DNA from: Neurospora tetrasperma FGSC 2508 | Lineage: Eukaryota > Ascomycota > Sordariomycetes > Sordariales > Sordariaceae | Assembly (NCBI RefSeq): GCF_000213175.1 | Contig: NW_009799102.1 | Span: 838,509 to 902,508 of the forward strand | Reading direction: 5' to 3' | Length of the DNA: 64,000 nt | Shown: positions 45,408-56,799 of the stretch, piece by piece | How the letters are laid out: each line of letters opens with the position of its first letter | How positions within the stretch are numbered: position 1 is the stretch's first letter | Translations under genes and position numbers: made by a program | The notes under the pieces: generated by a model | Databases searched by the model: none | Seen by the model: the letters and a program-made list of their open reading frames with translations, nothing else | Told to the model about the DNA's origin: nothing

Positions 45408-45631
45408 AGGGATGGATGGATGGATAGTGGAGATTGAGTGAGAAAGTATGCAGAGGAGGAGAGGTAAAAGGTACATAAGCCAAAACATAAGCATCACATA
45501 GGTGGAATGTCACCATAGGGGCATAAATTGCCTAGATGGAGGAAGGAGGGGAGGTCTGATTTTTGACCCGTTATTTCTTCATCAAGGTTATAAAAGGGAA
45601 GGGTTCAAGTGCAATTGGGAGGATTGGGGAA

Positions 45632-45655
45632 GGGGGGGGGGGGGGGGGGGGGGGG
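45632..45655 (+). repeat. poly-G run at gap edge
   Basis: At least 24 consecutive G run directly into the N block. The true length is unknown. Confidence 0.9.
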
Positions 45656-46346
45656 NNNNNNNNNNNNNNNNNNNNNNNNNNNNNNNNNNNNNNNNNNNNN
45701 NNNNNNNNNNNNNNNNNNNNNNNNNNNNNNNNNNNNNNNNNNNNNNNNNNNNNNNNNNNNNNNNNNNNNNNNNNNNNNNNNNNNNNNNNNNNNNNNNNNN
45801 NNNNNNNNNNNNNNNNNNNNNNNNNNNNNNNNNNNNNNNNNNNNNNNNNNNNNNNNNNNNNNNNNNNNNNNNNNNNNNNNNNNNNNNNNNNNNNNNNNNN
45901 NNNNNNNNNNNNNNNNNNNNNNNNNNNNNNNNNNNNNNNNNNNNNNNNNNNNNNNNNNNNNNNNNNNNNNNNNNNNNNNNNNNNNNNNNNNNNNNNNNNN
46001 NNNNNNNNNNNNNNNNNNNNNNNNNNNNNNNNNNNNNNNNNNNNNNNNNNNNNNNNNNNNNNNNNNNNNNNNNNNNNNNNNNNNNNNNNNNNNNNNNNNN
46101 NNNNNNNNNNNNNNNNNNNNNNNNNNNNNNNNNNNNNNNNNNNNNNNNNNNNNNNNNNNNNNNNNNNNNNNNNNNNNNNNNNNNNNNNNNNNNNNNNNNN
46201 NNNNNNNNNNNNNNNNNNNNNNNNNNNNNNNNNNNNNNNNNNNNNNNNNNNNNNNNNNNNNNNNNNNNNNNNNNNNNNNNNNNNNNNNNNNNNNNNNNNN
46301 NNNNNNNNNNNNNNNNNNNNNNNNNNNNNNNNNNNNNNNNNNNNNN
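45656..46346. other. assembly gap (691 N)
   Basis: All bases are N. The open frames that cross it are artefacts. The gap most likely reflects failed sequencing through the poly-G run, and the real length may differ. Confidence 0.99.
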
Positions 46347-47724
46347 GTTGAAGGGGACTTAGATTGAGGAGGAGGACGAGAAGATTCTGTTTCGTTATTG
46401 CCACTTCTTTTGCTCTTGAGCAACCAGTCTGGTATAGGTTTTTACGAAAGGAACGGAGGGGCGGCGGGAAGTGCAGGTCTCGTCTTCCTTTTTTTCTGAT
46501 CCTGGAGTCGCCGATGCTGGGTGGTTGGCTTGGAGCTGACTTCTTTGCATGGATGAAGGCGAAAGGAAAATAATAGCAATAGGGGAGATAGAATGATTAG
46601 CGCGAATGGAGTTATATGATTTGACATGATATGACATGATATGAAAGTGCTTGCCGGTGCCTGTGTGAACTATGTGTGATATAGTGATTCGGAGACTGCC
46701 TGGTATGATGTCGTATGGCTGTTGTTGCTCTTTCCTTTTTGCTACACAATATTTGTTCGTGCAGTGTTGTTAAGCTAATCCAAGCCGGCGGTTGACGACG
46801 GAGCTAGGATGACACGTAATGGATGTTCTCTGACTTTGTTTTTAGTAGTTCACATCGCTTCCATTGCTTGTATGTTCTGTAAGTTTTGTTTGGCAAAAAT
46901 CCGCTCATCATCTCATATATAAGAAGAAACAGTACGTTATGAAACTCTCAATACTGCGCATAATGAATGTTTCTAATCCATTCATTCACTTGAAGTCAGT
47001 AGGTTAGTGGATGTGGTCTGACCTCAATACTTCACCACCATCCAACGAGGGAGAAACATTTTCTGACCATTTTCGCGATCGATAGAAAGCAGTACATACA
47101 TCTAAATATCCTGGAACTCACCACTCATCACTTGGCGTCATGATAGTAATGTTGTCCTTTTATTTTTCTTTATTTTTTTATGAGCCCAAAAAAATCACAG
47201 ACTAGCTTAACTACTATTATCCCTAAACCAGAGGGCACCGCACTCGCAAAAAAAACATATGTATTCTTATTTAAGATGAAAGAATAAATAGATAAAGGGA
47301 AAAAAAAAAAAAAAAAACACAGGAAGCAGAAGAAGAAGAAGTAGAAGAAGAAAAACAGAAGGAGAGAGAGGCCAGAGATAACAACAACTAAACAAATCCC
47401 TTCTCATAGCTGACTTCATAAGTGATGGTTACACTACCTACCAGGTTCTATGTTGACTAACAAAGCAACTAGGTACATAATAAATAAAGAGAGGTGAAGG
47501 AGGTGGAGGATATGTTGGACACCGCTTGCTTGCATAGGTAGCCCTGCATAGGTAGTCTTACATAGCCTTATATAGTCTTGCATAGTCTTGCGTTGGGTCT
47601 TGCGTTGGGCTTGCGTCAGTCAATGACAATGGGAAGAGAGAGAGAAATCTATCAACGACGACAGTCTAAACAAGATTATATGGAAAACTACCTACCTAGA
47701 GGTACATGAGTCTAGGTTGCGAAA

Positions 47725-47752
47725 GTGAGTGAGTGAGTGAGTGAGTGAGTGA
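47725..47752 (+). repeat. (GTGA)n tetranucleotide array
   Basis: About seven tandem GTGA units in non-coding sequence. Confidence 0.9.
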
Positions 47753-48826
47753 TCGTTACTTAGGTACCTAGGTAAATACTCTTCTCCTCCTTCTTCTTCT
47801 ATGGAAAACCTACTGACCTCTTTTTTTCCTTTTTTTTTTCTTTTTTTTCGAGCGAACTAGGTAGACTAACTGGAACTGGAACTGGAACTGGGTGATTCGG
47901 AGGGGAAAAAAAAAAGTTATAAACTGAAGGGTGAGTGAGTCTGCAAGTTGGAAATTACACCAGTTACCATGCGAAAATACGAGGTGTTTGTCAAATAGAT
48001 TATATCGACACTACGAACTGAACTAGGTAACTCTGCTTCTATGTATGCTTTTATGTACCAAGCGGCGGACTCTCAATCAATGGAACTCAGATTCAATCAT
48101 GAATTGGGGTTGTTTGCTTCTTGTGAGTTGTTCGAAACCGACGAGGTGTTAGGTTTGATAGTGAATTACTACATTATGTAGTTGCTCGTACATCTCTGTG
48201 TTCTCCAGTCTTTCTCAGACTGAGGCCATTCTTGGAGTTCGCCACTGGACGTTAAGAATTTCTGGGCCGTCACATCTTTTGTAGGCAGATACCAGGAACT
48301 GTACGCTAGAGTGGACTGGAAGAATAGCAATAAGGTTTGACAAAGAATTGCATGTGATACAATGCCATTTGCTTGCTTTGGATATGAATGTCATGACAAC
48401 TTTTAAAAGCCTGCTCCTTCCCGCACGTTGCTCCCAAATCCTTACACGGACATGAATTCACAAATAGAAGCGAGCCAAAAGAACCCCATATGAAGCGAAC
48501 AATTCAGACCCATTGTTGATTGTAAATCTACCTCAGTTGCCTCCTTCCCCAAATATGTCAATGATCAGGCGGGAGTATTGGTATCAAAAGGGTCCCCGTC
48601 ATAGTATTCCGTATAACGCGAACCCGAAGCGAAGCGCTGCTCGTTGGTTTTGGTATCAACTCATTGAAGACTCAATTCCTGATTGGTTGTCGTGGAAAGC
48701 CCTTTTTTAATGGGTGCTCAGGTACACACAACAAACATGCCCCCCGGTCGAGTCAACAGATAACCGCGCCATGACCGAATTCGTGAAAGCAACCGGATAT
48801 CATCCATCACACCTGACTCCGAACGC

Positions 48827-50101
48827 TTACTTGCGCATGGAGGAGGCGCGGCGCTTGCGGGCATCGGCCTTCTGGACCTTGGCCTCAGCGATGCGCTTGG
48901 CGAGGATCTGGGCGTACTCAGACTGTTATGATGGTTAGCATTTCTGAAGTGCTTTTCAACGAGCGGGTTGGGCGAAACTTACAGCCTCCTCCTTGACCTT
49001 CTCGGCCTGGCGGCGCTTGAGAGCGAGACGGTGTCTCTTGTGCTGGAGGCGCTGGGGAGTGACGAGGCGCTGGATCTTGGGAGCCTTGGTGTAGGGCTTC
49101 TTGCCCTCACCCTTGGGCTGGACCTCGCGGCGAATGACGTACTTGCGGACCTATTCGTCGTAGAAAGATTGGATAATTAGCCTTTGGTGTTCATCTCAGA
49201 CTCTACCCGACGAACTGCGCGAGGATCATCGCAACAGCTCGGGGGCAGGCGATGACGAGATTGCGTAGAGAAACACATACATCGTCATCCTTGCTGAGGC
49301 CGAAGAAGCGGCGGATCTTGGTGGCGCGCTTGGGGCCGAGACGCTTGGGGTGGACGACATCGGTGAGGCCGGGGATGTCCTGCTCGCCCTGCTTGACGAT
49401 GGCGAGGGCAAGGACGGAGAGATCAGAGCCGACGATGCAACCGCGGACGGACTTTCTCTTGCGCTCACCGGTGCGGCGGGCACGGTAGCAGGAGTGGCCG
49501 TCGGAAAGGAGAAGGCGGACACGGTTGGGGGCAATGACACCCTGCTTCATGGGGAAACCCTGCTTGTCGTTACCGCCGGTGATGCGGAGGATGTAGCCCT
49601 TCCACTCATCACCAAGGGGGTCGGCGGGGACCTCAGCGCCCATCTATAGTCGACGTGTCAGTTTCGGGTTCGGTCATCGTGGTTGGTTTCGATGTGTCGT
49701 CGATGTGTCGGGGTAACTTACGCGCTTCCTGTAGTTAGGCTGTTAGCGACATGTCTTTAGATACCAAATGCAGCTTGTATGTGATTTGCAACTTACTCGA
49801 TGAAGTGACGGAGCTTGCGCTCATCCTCGACCTCGATCAGCTTCTGCGAGCCGTTCGCAGGGTACGAAATGTTCAGCTGTTGGTAGGCGTGGGGTCAGCC
49901 TCATGTCCATGTCTCCATTCCCATCAACATCGTCGCTGTGGTGATGTTCTGGCTCCTCTTTTCCCTCCTCCAAATTCCCATTTTCGCGACCTCCAGGTGT
50001 CGAAATTTGAGATTGGACGCTCGGACTCGTGAAAAAGCACAGAGACGCAGTCATGCCGTAGCCATGACGCCGTGGATATCGGGGAGTCGTCGTACCTTCA
50101 T
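48827..50101 (-). CDS. rps6: 40S ribosomal protein eS6 (Rps6)
   Basis: Six coding exons on the minus strand: 50101-50096, 49876-49797, 49728-49722, 49643-49281, 49150-48983, 48922-48827. The product is 239 residues, the usual length. The first coding exon is just ATGAAG (6 nt) and the third is GAAGCGC (7 nt). Joined, they give [13 protein letters not shown]...RHFIEKRMGAEV, as in all eS6 proteins. Further conserved blocks are [42 protein letters not shown] and the C-terminal RRRASS-type end ([10 protein letters not shown]). That end keeps the serine pair phosphorylated by S6-kinase-type enzymes downstream of TOR. Introns are 219, 68, 78, 130 and 60 nt with GTACGA, GTAAGT, GTAAGT, GTATGT and GTAAGT donors. 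It is a structural protein of the 40S subunit and a TOR pathway readout. Confidence 0.96.
49722..49728 (-). other. 7-nt microexon of the eS6 gene
   Basis: GAAGCGC is flanked by CTACAG (acceptor) and GTAAGT (donor). It completes the Glu codon and adds Lys-Arg of the conserved FIEKRMG run. Without it the frame is lost. Confidence 0.9.
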
Positions 50102-50803
50102 TTTGGCGGTATTTGGGGCTGAACGACCGGAGTTGGGTGTTGCGAATTGAGACGACTCGAGAAATTCCGAAGGGGAAGATTTTGTGTGGGTGGTGACCGC
50201 TTTTGCTCAGGACAATACGGTCGAAATCTTAGGGCACAATTTCCGGGGTATTGATTGGCTGTTGTTGCAGCCTGACCCGCTTAAAAATCTCCCGCTGCGC
50301 TTGGACCAACTGCCAGCCGCGAAACTTTCCACTTGCACAAGTTGACCCATGAGCCCAGGCCCAACAACCACCACCAAGCATTTGGAGAAGTGGGGCTGGA
50401 TACGCTTTACCGGATTTGGGTTTTGTACCTTTGATATTCCCAAGTCTCAACGACAACGTTCACGACGACGTGCTATGGGATAAGTGAGATTGGGCCAAGC
50501 TTGACCGAATGATAGACATGGAATACGCTATGTTCAACGAATCTACAACTAAATAGCTCTTCAGACACAACATCTCGTGGTCTTTTTCTGTTGAACGTTT
50601 GTCCTTCAAGACACTGACAAACCCCAGAAGGTACTTGGCAATTTCCACTTTGACAAATCCAACCTCACCTCACTCACTTGAGAGATATCAACCTCAGAAA
50701 GCGTGACGAGACACTCAACTTTTTCGCAACACCCTTGAGCCTTACAGACCCGAGTTTGAATATCATCATTGGGCTCGACTCAATAAAATTACACAAGCTT
50801 AAC
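50102..50803. promoter_or_regulatory. bidirectional promoter between eS6 and DPH1
   Basis: About 700 bases separate the two divergent start codons. No gene is seen. The half near DPH1 includes a frame open in phase with DPH1 from an ATG at 50678 (see findings). Confidence 0.5.
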
Positions 50804-52180
50804 ATGGAGGACGACCGCGCCCAAGTCGACCTCGGCATTGCCGCCGACATCGACGAGATGAACCCTCCCCCTCCCCCCTCCGTTCAGCAAAAACAACCCA
50901 AGAAGCGTTTCCTGGGCCGACAAAGCGCCGCCGCCGGAAAGTCCTCCTCCTCATCCAACAGCACCTCTCAACCCGCCGGGGCCAACACTTCTATCGAAGA
51001 CAGCGGCGCCATCCAAGTAGCCCAACCGCGCCGTGCGCCCCGGATGCTCAACCAAGTGCCCGACTCGATCCTGCACGACGCCGCCCTAAACGAAGCCATC
51101 GCCCTTCTGCCCTCCAACTACTCCTTCGAGATCCACAAGACCATCCACCGCATCCGCACTTTGAATGCCAAGCGCGTTGCCCTGCAAATGCCCGAGGGTT
51201 TGCTCCTCTTCGCCACCACCATCTCCGACATCTTGACGCAATTCTGCCCCGGGATCGAGACGTTAATCATGGGCGACGTCACCTACGGCGCCTGCTGCAT
51301 CGACGACTACACCGCCCGCGCCATGGGGTGCGACCTGCTAGTGCACTACGCGCACTCGTGCCTCATCCCCGTGGACGTCACCAAAATCAAGACCTTGTAC
51401 GTCTTTGTGGACATCAGCATCGACACCTCCCACCTCTTGGCGACCTTGGAACGCAATTTCGCGCCCGGCAAGTCCATCGCCATGGTGGGCACCATCCAAT
51501 TCAACGCCACCATCCACGGCGTGCGCTCGACCCTGCAAAAAGCCGGATACGAAGTCATCATCCCGCAAATCGCGCCGCTTTCCAAGGGCGAGATCCTGGG
51601 GTGCACATCCCCTAACTTGTCCCAGTTCCTCACCTCGTCCGGCAAGCAAGTCGACATGATTTTGTACTTGGGCGACGGCCGCTTCCACCTCGAGTCCATC
51701 ATGATTCACAACCCATCCATACCCGCCTACCGGTACGACCCCTACAGCCGCAAACTGACGCACGAAACGTACGGCCACGAAGAGATGCAGGATGTTCGCC
51801 GCTCTGCCATCCGCCAGGCCAAGACGGCCAAGAAATGGGGGTTGATCTTGGGTAGTCTCGGGCGGCAGGGAAATCCCAATACGCTGGGTCTCATAGAAGA
51901 GAAGTTGAAGGCCAATGGCACGCCGTTTGTCAATTTCTGTCTTTCAGAGATTTTCCCCGGAAAACTGGCGATGATGAGCGATGTCGAGTGCTGGGTGCAG
52001 GTGGCGTGTCCGAGACTGTCGATTGATTGGGGGTATGCGTTCCCTAGACCGCTGTTGACGCCGTATGAGGCGCTGATTGCGCTGGAGGAGAAGGAGGATT
52101 GGGGGAGGGGGGCGTATCCGATGGATTATTATGGTAGAGAGGGGTTGGGGAGGACGAAGCCTGCTGCTGTGGAGGTTTGA
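50804..52180 (+). CDS. dph1: diphthamide biosynthesis protein 1 (Dph1, ACP-transferase subunit)
   Basis: The single exon encodes 458 residues from the ATG at 50804. Dph1 pairs with Dph2 as a non-classical radical-SAM enzyme. It moves the 3-amino-3-carboxypropyl group of S-adenosylmethionine to a His of elongation factor 2, the first step of diphthamide synthesis in the cytosol. Conserved text includes [38 protein letters not shown] and [10 protein letters not shown]. The three Cys expected to hold the 4Fe-4S cluster are C165 (GACC), C267 (LGCTSP) and C402 ([11 protein letters not shown]), with spacing like yeast Dph1. The first ~85 residues are Pro/Ser-rich and variable. The same frame is open upstream to an ATG at 50678, which would add 42 residues. 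I prefer 50804 because MEDD... is the usual type of start. Confidence 0.93.
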   Translation: MEDDRAQVDLGIAADIDEMNPPPPPSVQQKQPKKRFLGRQSAAAGKSSSSSNSTSQPAGANTSIEDSGAIQVAQPRRAPRMLNQVPDSILHDAALNEAIALLPSNYSFEIHKTIHRIRTLNAKRVALQMPEGLLLFATTISDILTQFCPGIETLIMGDVTYGACCIDDYTARAMGCDLLVHYAHSCLIPVDVTKIKTLYVFVDISIDTSHLLATLERNFAPGKSIAMVGTIQFNATIHGVRSTLQKAGYEVIIPQIAPLSKGEILGCTSPNLSQFLTSSGKQVDMILYLGDGRFHLESIMIHNPSIPAYRYDPYSRKLTHETYGHEEMQDVRRSAIRQAKTAKKWGLILGSLGRQGNPNTLGLIEEKLKANGTPFVNFCLSEIFPGKLAMMSDVECWVQVACPRLSIDWGYAFPRPLLTPYEALIALEEKEDWGRGAYPMDYYGREGLGRTKPAAVEV

Positions 52181-52538
52181 GGGTTCAGGCTTGGAGTGGT
52201 TGGATGTATCCGTACTTTGAATGAATTTTGGGATCTAGGCGTATGGCTATACAAAAAGGAGGTTTATCTGTTTTTTCTGCATACGAAGAACATTGCTTAC
52301 AAATATGGCAAGTGAAATGTGAACAAGTTTTGGTTGTGGTTGTGTTATGTATCCAATTGATTCGCGTGTACGTATACAAGGTAGGTTATGTCAACCTTTT
52401 TGTTCTATCACAATGTACAAGAAGCCAGCCCTTTATTGCTCAACCTGGCTGCGTTTATATCCATCCATCTATCCAGTCCGTCCAGTGTCCTTATCCATCC
52501 TTGTCCCTTCCCTCTCTTGTTTTTCCGTCAATGCAATT
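52181..52538. terminator. convergent 3' region between dph1 and the PPR-like gene
   Basis: The two genes converge here. The 360 bases must hold both polyadenylation regions. No coding signal. CCATCC-type repeats occur at about 52460-52500. Confidence 0.4.
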
Positions 52539-55010
52539 CTACCTTTGAACAGATGCAACCCTTCTCAGGGGTAAATACGACGAGAGACCTGATCGCCAAG
52601 CAAAGCCCAGTTTCCTCCTATTCATCTCGCCTGCTGCTAGGTTATCATTAGCCGTAAAGGCGGAGCCCGTCTCCCTCTGCTGTTCTGTGTCCTGTTCTTG
52701 CGCTTGCACCACCCTCGGCTTGGCAGCAACAGCAGCGACCGGCTTCTTCTGATAACTCCTCAGGTGATCCTTGGTCAAAGCCATCAGATGCGGCACCGTG
52801 GCCGTCTCCTTCGCACCCTGACGAATCTCAGCCGCCGTCTGCGCTGGTAACGCTTCCATGAGAATATCTGCTAGCTGGTTATCCAGTTCCTCCTTCCGAG
52901 CAAAGCACGCTGCGACTGTGTTGAGTCCCGTGTCGGGCGTGCGCATCTCCCGATCGTACTTGAGGCGCTTTTCCAGGGGCACCTCGACGTCCCAGTGTTG
53001 TCGCCACAAAGTCAGGGGTCGTACGTCGCGCGGAACGGAGACGGCGAGAATGTTCATGATTTCCTCGGTCGTGGCCTTGATGGCCTTCTCGGTGGCGTCT
53101 ACTTGCTCAATGAGCCAATCTAGCTTGGCTAGGCGTTGGAGTGCCCTGGCACGCTCCTCGCGCTCGACTGCGCGCGGGTTGGTAGGGCTGATAAGGTTCA
53201 GGCTGGTAATGGCACTGTCTAACCGGTGTTCAAGATGCTCGTCGGGCTGTGCTAATAGGAGGTGTTCGACCTTTGGGAGAGTCAACCTGAGCTGGAAGAT
53301 GGTTTGCACCGCTTCTCTGAACCAGATGGATGTCGCAATACGGTTGAGGCGGTCATTGCCCTTGGGTAAGAGGTAGGTCGGTGATGTGGAATCTTGCAGG
53401 GCAGAGCTATGATACAGTGACTCTGTCGACCTCGCGTACCGGATCTGGAGAACGGTGCGAAGTTTCCTTACCGTCTTTAGCGACAGGAAACTTCGCGAGA
53501 GGATCATGGTCGTGATGGCGCCCACGTGTGACAGCAGTCCGTCGACTAGCACACGAGTAGCCAGATCGTCAACAGTGTTGCAGATAGCATGTAACAGTTG
53601 ATCAAAGAGTTCGGCATTGATGGTCCACCTCTGGTCGAGACAGGCAACAAACACCCTTGCGGCATGTCCGATTCTCCTGAAGTCAATGAGGGCCTCGATA
53701 ATTGCTTCCATAACGGGCTGCTCAAGATTAGCACGCTCAACGACTGTACGACCGTTGGCTAGGGCGACATCCGACTCGAGGGCCCAGCGCAAGAGTCCGC
53801 GGTCTTGGTACACATCCGAGATGGACTTGCTGCGCATATTCAGGCCTCGAGGATCGCGACCAGTGAGGCGTCGAAGCAGCATGTGGAAACCCTCGGCATC
53901 TCTCTTGCAGCGGTAGTGGTGTATCAGACAGAGGATTGTGCCTTGGGTGGGGCGTAGACGGCTCCTGTGTAGGAAATTGTCCACCACGGCGCCAGCCAAG
54001 ACATGCTCGCCGATCTGAGTGAAGCCTGCTATGAGCATGTTGTAGTTGTGGATACCAGGCGGCACGGTGTTGATGAGAAGGTTATGGCAGACCTTGGCCA
54101 CATACTTGTCCCGGCTTCGAGGTCCCTTCCAGTCGGCCAAGATGTTGCACGTAACTTGGTTGAAGCGCCGGCGCGCCTGGATTGTCATAGCTGGATCATA
54201 ATGGGCGTGGTGGAACCTGGGATAGCCGTCCTTCTTCAACATGCGCGTTATGCTCCAGGCCGACTCGGGGTGGTCCTTGGGTAGATATGACTTGATGCCC
54301 TGCATCTCTGAAGCCTTGTAGGCGGCTTCCATGAGGTCGTCCACAAGGTTGGTGACCATGTCGATTTGCTTCTCCATCTGCTTTTCGTTTCGAGGTTCCC
54401 GGTCCTGGTCCAAGGTTTCTGCCATACTCTCTTCGTAGGCGATGGTCTTGTCGCAGCTGATGAGACCGTCTCTTCCCATACAAAAGTCCTTGCGCGGGTC
54501 CCTCCATGACATGCCGAGGGAGTCACGCAGCTTCAGGACAGCAGCTCTCTTCTCGGCAGCAGTGGACGCCAGACTCCTGACTGAATCGACATGGTAATCG
54601 CATATAGACTCGAGCACATCGATTGTAGGCTGGCTGCGGGTGCGGAAGGGTTCGGGTCGGCGGGCGGCAGGTGCTGAGCCGACAAGGCGTAGGAGGTCTC
54701 CGTCGGCGGCATCGTCGGTCATAAGGGTGGCTAGGTTCTTCTTTGCTTCATGGATCTTGCGGTTGAGCTCGCGCTGGCGCCGTTCCTTGTTCTCGGTGTC
54801 GGCGACGACGGCGGTGGCTGCGAGAGCCGTGTAGCAGGCGGTGGCTACATTGCTGCCGAGGGCTTTCCTGGTTCGCTGGGCGGCGGCGGATCGGGCGGTG
54901 GACTGGGCGAGGCGCACAGCTTGGAAGCTGTTGAAGCTATTCGGAGCGGGCAGACAGGAGTGGCAGCGACAGCCCCGGAATTGGGCTACGGTCGACCAGA
55001 TCCCCTGCAT
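52539..55010 (-). CDS. mitochondrial PPR-like (pentatricopeptide-type) protein
   Basis: Single exon, 823 residues from the ATG at 55010 (an in-frame ATG at 55112 would add 34). The N-terminus reads MQGIWSTVAQFRGCRCHSC, then a basic, Ala/Ser/Arg-rich stretch typical of mitochondrial targeting. The CRCxxC beside the presequence is common in a group of fungal PPR-like proteins. The middle (about 290-560) is helical repeats of roughly 35 residues, for example PPGIHNYNMLIAGFTQIGEHVLAG, RPTQGTILCLIHHYRC and VMEAIIEALIDFRRIGHAARVF. The C-terminal part has a coiled stretch (EEIMNIL, ARKEELDNQLADILMEALP). By family it would act in mitochondrial RNA processing, stability or translation; the RNA target cannot be predicted. 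Confidence 0.75.
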   Translation of the reverse strand: MQGIWSTVAQFRGCRCHSCLPAPNSFNSFQAVRLAQSTARSAAAQRTRKALGSNVATACYTALAATAVVADTENKERRQRELNRKIHEAKKNLATLMTDDAADGDLLRLVGSAPAARRPEPFRTRSQPTIDVLESICDYHVDSVRSLASTAAEKRAAVLKLRDSLGMSWRDPRKDFCMGRDGLISCDKTIAYEESMAETLDQDREPRNEKQMEKQIDMVTNLVDDLMEAAYKASEMQGIKSYLPKDHPESAWSITRMLKKDGYPRFHHAHYDPAMTIQARRRFNQVTCNILADWKGPRSRDKYVAKVCHNLLINTVPPGIHNYNMLIAGFTQIGEHVLAGAVVDNFLHRSRLRPTQGTILCLIHHYRCKRDAEGFHMLLRRLTGRDPRGLNMRSKSISDVYQDRGLLRWALESDVALANGRTVVERANLEQPVMEAIIEALIDFRRIGHAARVFVACLDQRWTINAELFDQLLHAICNTVDDLATRVLVDGLLSHVGAITTMILSRSFLSLKTVRKLRTVLQIRYARSTESLYHSSALQDSTSPTYLLPKGNDRLNRIATSIWFREAVQTIFQLRLTLPKVEHLLLAQPDEHLEHRLDSAITSLNLISPTNPRAVEREERARALQRLAKLDWLIEQVDATEKAIKATTEEIMNILAVSVPRDVRPLTLWRQHWDVEVPLEKRLKYDREMRTPDTGLNTVAACFARKEELDNQLADILMEALPAQTAAEIRQGAKETATVPHLMALTKDHLRSYQKKPVAAVAAKPRVVQAQEQDTEQQRETGSAFTANDNLAAGEMNRRKLGFAWRSGLSSYLPLRRVASVQR

Positions 55011-55768
55011 CGTCGGGGCATATCTGGTCGATGCGGCAGCGGCATCAGGGCAAGGGGAGGGCGGGATTTGTTCTCGGTGACTTGTCGGCGGCGGGTGGAT
55101 TTGAAAGATCAATTAAGAGGCCCGTCAAAGGGTGGGGCGTTTTGAAGGCGGGCATGTCCAATTCCCGTCTCCATCGCAAGCTAAAGTCTTTGCGCTGTCG
55201 GCCGGGCGTACAGTGTTGATTGCGCGCATTCGCATCAGGGGGGGGGGGGGGGGTGGGAGGTCAACAAAGCTCCCTTTTAGGGTAAGGGATACTAAACCCT
55301 TAGGGTTGACATCAGTCCCGGTTCCAGAAAGTGGACCGGGTTCCGTCACAGGCCATGTTGGAGGCTATGGTTCTGTCCGAGGTCAATTGACTTCTATTGA
55401 TGCTCAACATAGACTAACATATATGTAGAGCAAGAAGAATTTCTCTGTTCGGTTTCCTAGAGGTAACTTTCGCGTGTTGCAAACGCTGAATACCAAGTCT
55501 TGAAGTCTTCCTTCAGAGAGCTCCGGAAGCTCAGACCATCTCTGGAGCTGGAGCAACAACTGAAGCTGCATAAGTGGGGCTAACAGCTGAAGATCAGAGC
55601 TGAGAAGGTGCCCCTTGAACCCCTCCACCACCACAGCAGAAGAGCTGGCTGGCAGCTCCCAATCAGGCAGAGTCTAGAACAACAGGTCACTGAAGAATAT
55701 CACCTCCTCGAAAACATCAATATAAACCGCAAACTCCCATAATAATCACATATCTAACAACAGCCAAG
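55011..55768. promoter_or_regulatory. divergent promoter region with poly-G run
   Basis: This lies between the divergent PPR-like and CZIB-like genes. It has a G16 run at 55238-55253 and no supported gene. Confidence 0.45.
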
Positions 55769-56421
55769 ATGTTTGCGCTTTACCTTACTGCTGAGCTTGC
55801 TGGGTGAGTGAACAAGAAGTCAGAAGAAAAACAAGGAAAAGCTAACTTACACCAAACTTCTAGAGTCACCAACCTCCGCCCTGACGACAGCGAGGGTAGC
55901 CCGTTCTGGTACACCTTCAAGGTTCAGTGCACCTCCTGCAGGGAGGTCCATGACAAGCCCGTTGGCGTGAGCCGCTTTGTAAGTTCCCCTCTAAAGACCT
56001 GAAGCATTCCCTTGCTGACACATTCGCCAGGAAAACAACGAGATGAGCGGCAGCCGTGGTGAGGCCAACTTTGTGTGGAAGTGCAAAAACTGCAAGAGAG
56101 AGTCGTCGGCTTCCATCAAGGCTGCCCCCGCCGCTTATGAGCAGACGGAACCTGCCAAGAAGCAAAAGCTTCTCGAGTTTGACTGCAGAGGGTTGGAGTT
56201 TGTCGAGTTCCAGCCTGAGGTTAGTCCATATTTGGTATCTTCTTGGTACAGTATACTTGCTGACATCGGATATACAGGGCTCTTGGCTTGCCGAAGGCGT
56301 TGACTCCAACACCAAGTTCGCCGACATTGACCTGACCGAGGGAGAATGGTTCGATTATGACGAGAAGGCCAACGACGAAGTTAGCATCAAAGAGCTCAAG
56401 TGGGAGATCAACCGGGCTTAA
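55769..56421 (+). CDS. CXXC-motif zinc-binding protein (CZIB/DUF866, UPF0587)
   Basis: Four exons: 55769-55803, 55864-55978, 56031-56219, 56278-56421, with introns of 60, 52 and 58 nt. The product is 160 residues, the normal size of this family (human C1orf123/CZIB). It starts MFALYLTAELAGVTNLRP. Two CxxC pairs, C34/C37 (VQCTSCREV) and C68/C71 (WKCKNCKRE), form the zinc site. The end shows EFVEFQPEGSWLAEG and WFDYDEKANDEVSI, both family hallmarks. The molecular role is poorly known; the family is conserved from yeast to human, and the fold is known from structures of the human protein. Confidence 0.92.
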
Positions 56422-56799
56422 ATCTGTAAACTCCCTCTCAAAGCATTTCTTGACAATATCCAGTCTAACCCTAACCTTCGATTTGTAAACTTCTTCGTAA
56501 TGAACTGTTGATGCGATGTTGCTGAGAAAACTGGAGTGAAGGCGGCAGGTGTCAGGGGAAAAAAGTGACATTGAAGGGGCTGCTTGTGTTTTGATATTCC
56601 CCTTGGCTCGAGTCCCTTGATGGGTAGATCGATATTGGTCTTTACCAAAAGGCGAACGTTCAATCAACCGGTTGGCCCGTGCACCAGCCTTCGTTTCACG
56701 CCGTAAAAATCCAAATTGAACAATTTGACTTGCATCTCTCCCACTTCCATACACCACCGACATCCGACCTTGTTGTCCTACGACACGACGAAAATCACG
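56422..56799. other. short intergenic region
   Basis: 3' flank of the CZIB-like gene and 5' leader of the Rpr2-like gene. No other gene seen. Confidence 0.5.

Larger units (their letters stand above)
45408..48826. other. intergenic region containing an assembly gap
   Basis: The HECT gene's 3' flank (to about 45630) leads into a 24-nt G run and then 691 unknown bases. After the gap, 46347-48826 shows no supported gene. It holds A-, T- and GAA-rich tracts (47150-47380), a GTGA array (47725-47752), TGGAAC repeats (47871-47890) and scattered CCTAGGTAGG units. It is clearly more AT-rich than the coding parts. Confidence 0.5.

Noticed and set aside
45502-46423. Frames of 250-290 codons crossing the N block
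   Set aside because: Unknown bases cannot contain stops, so these are artefacts.
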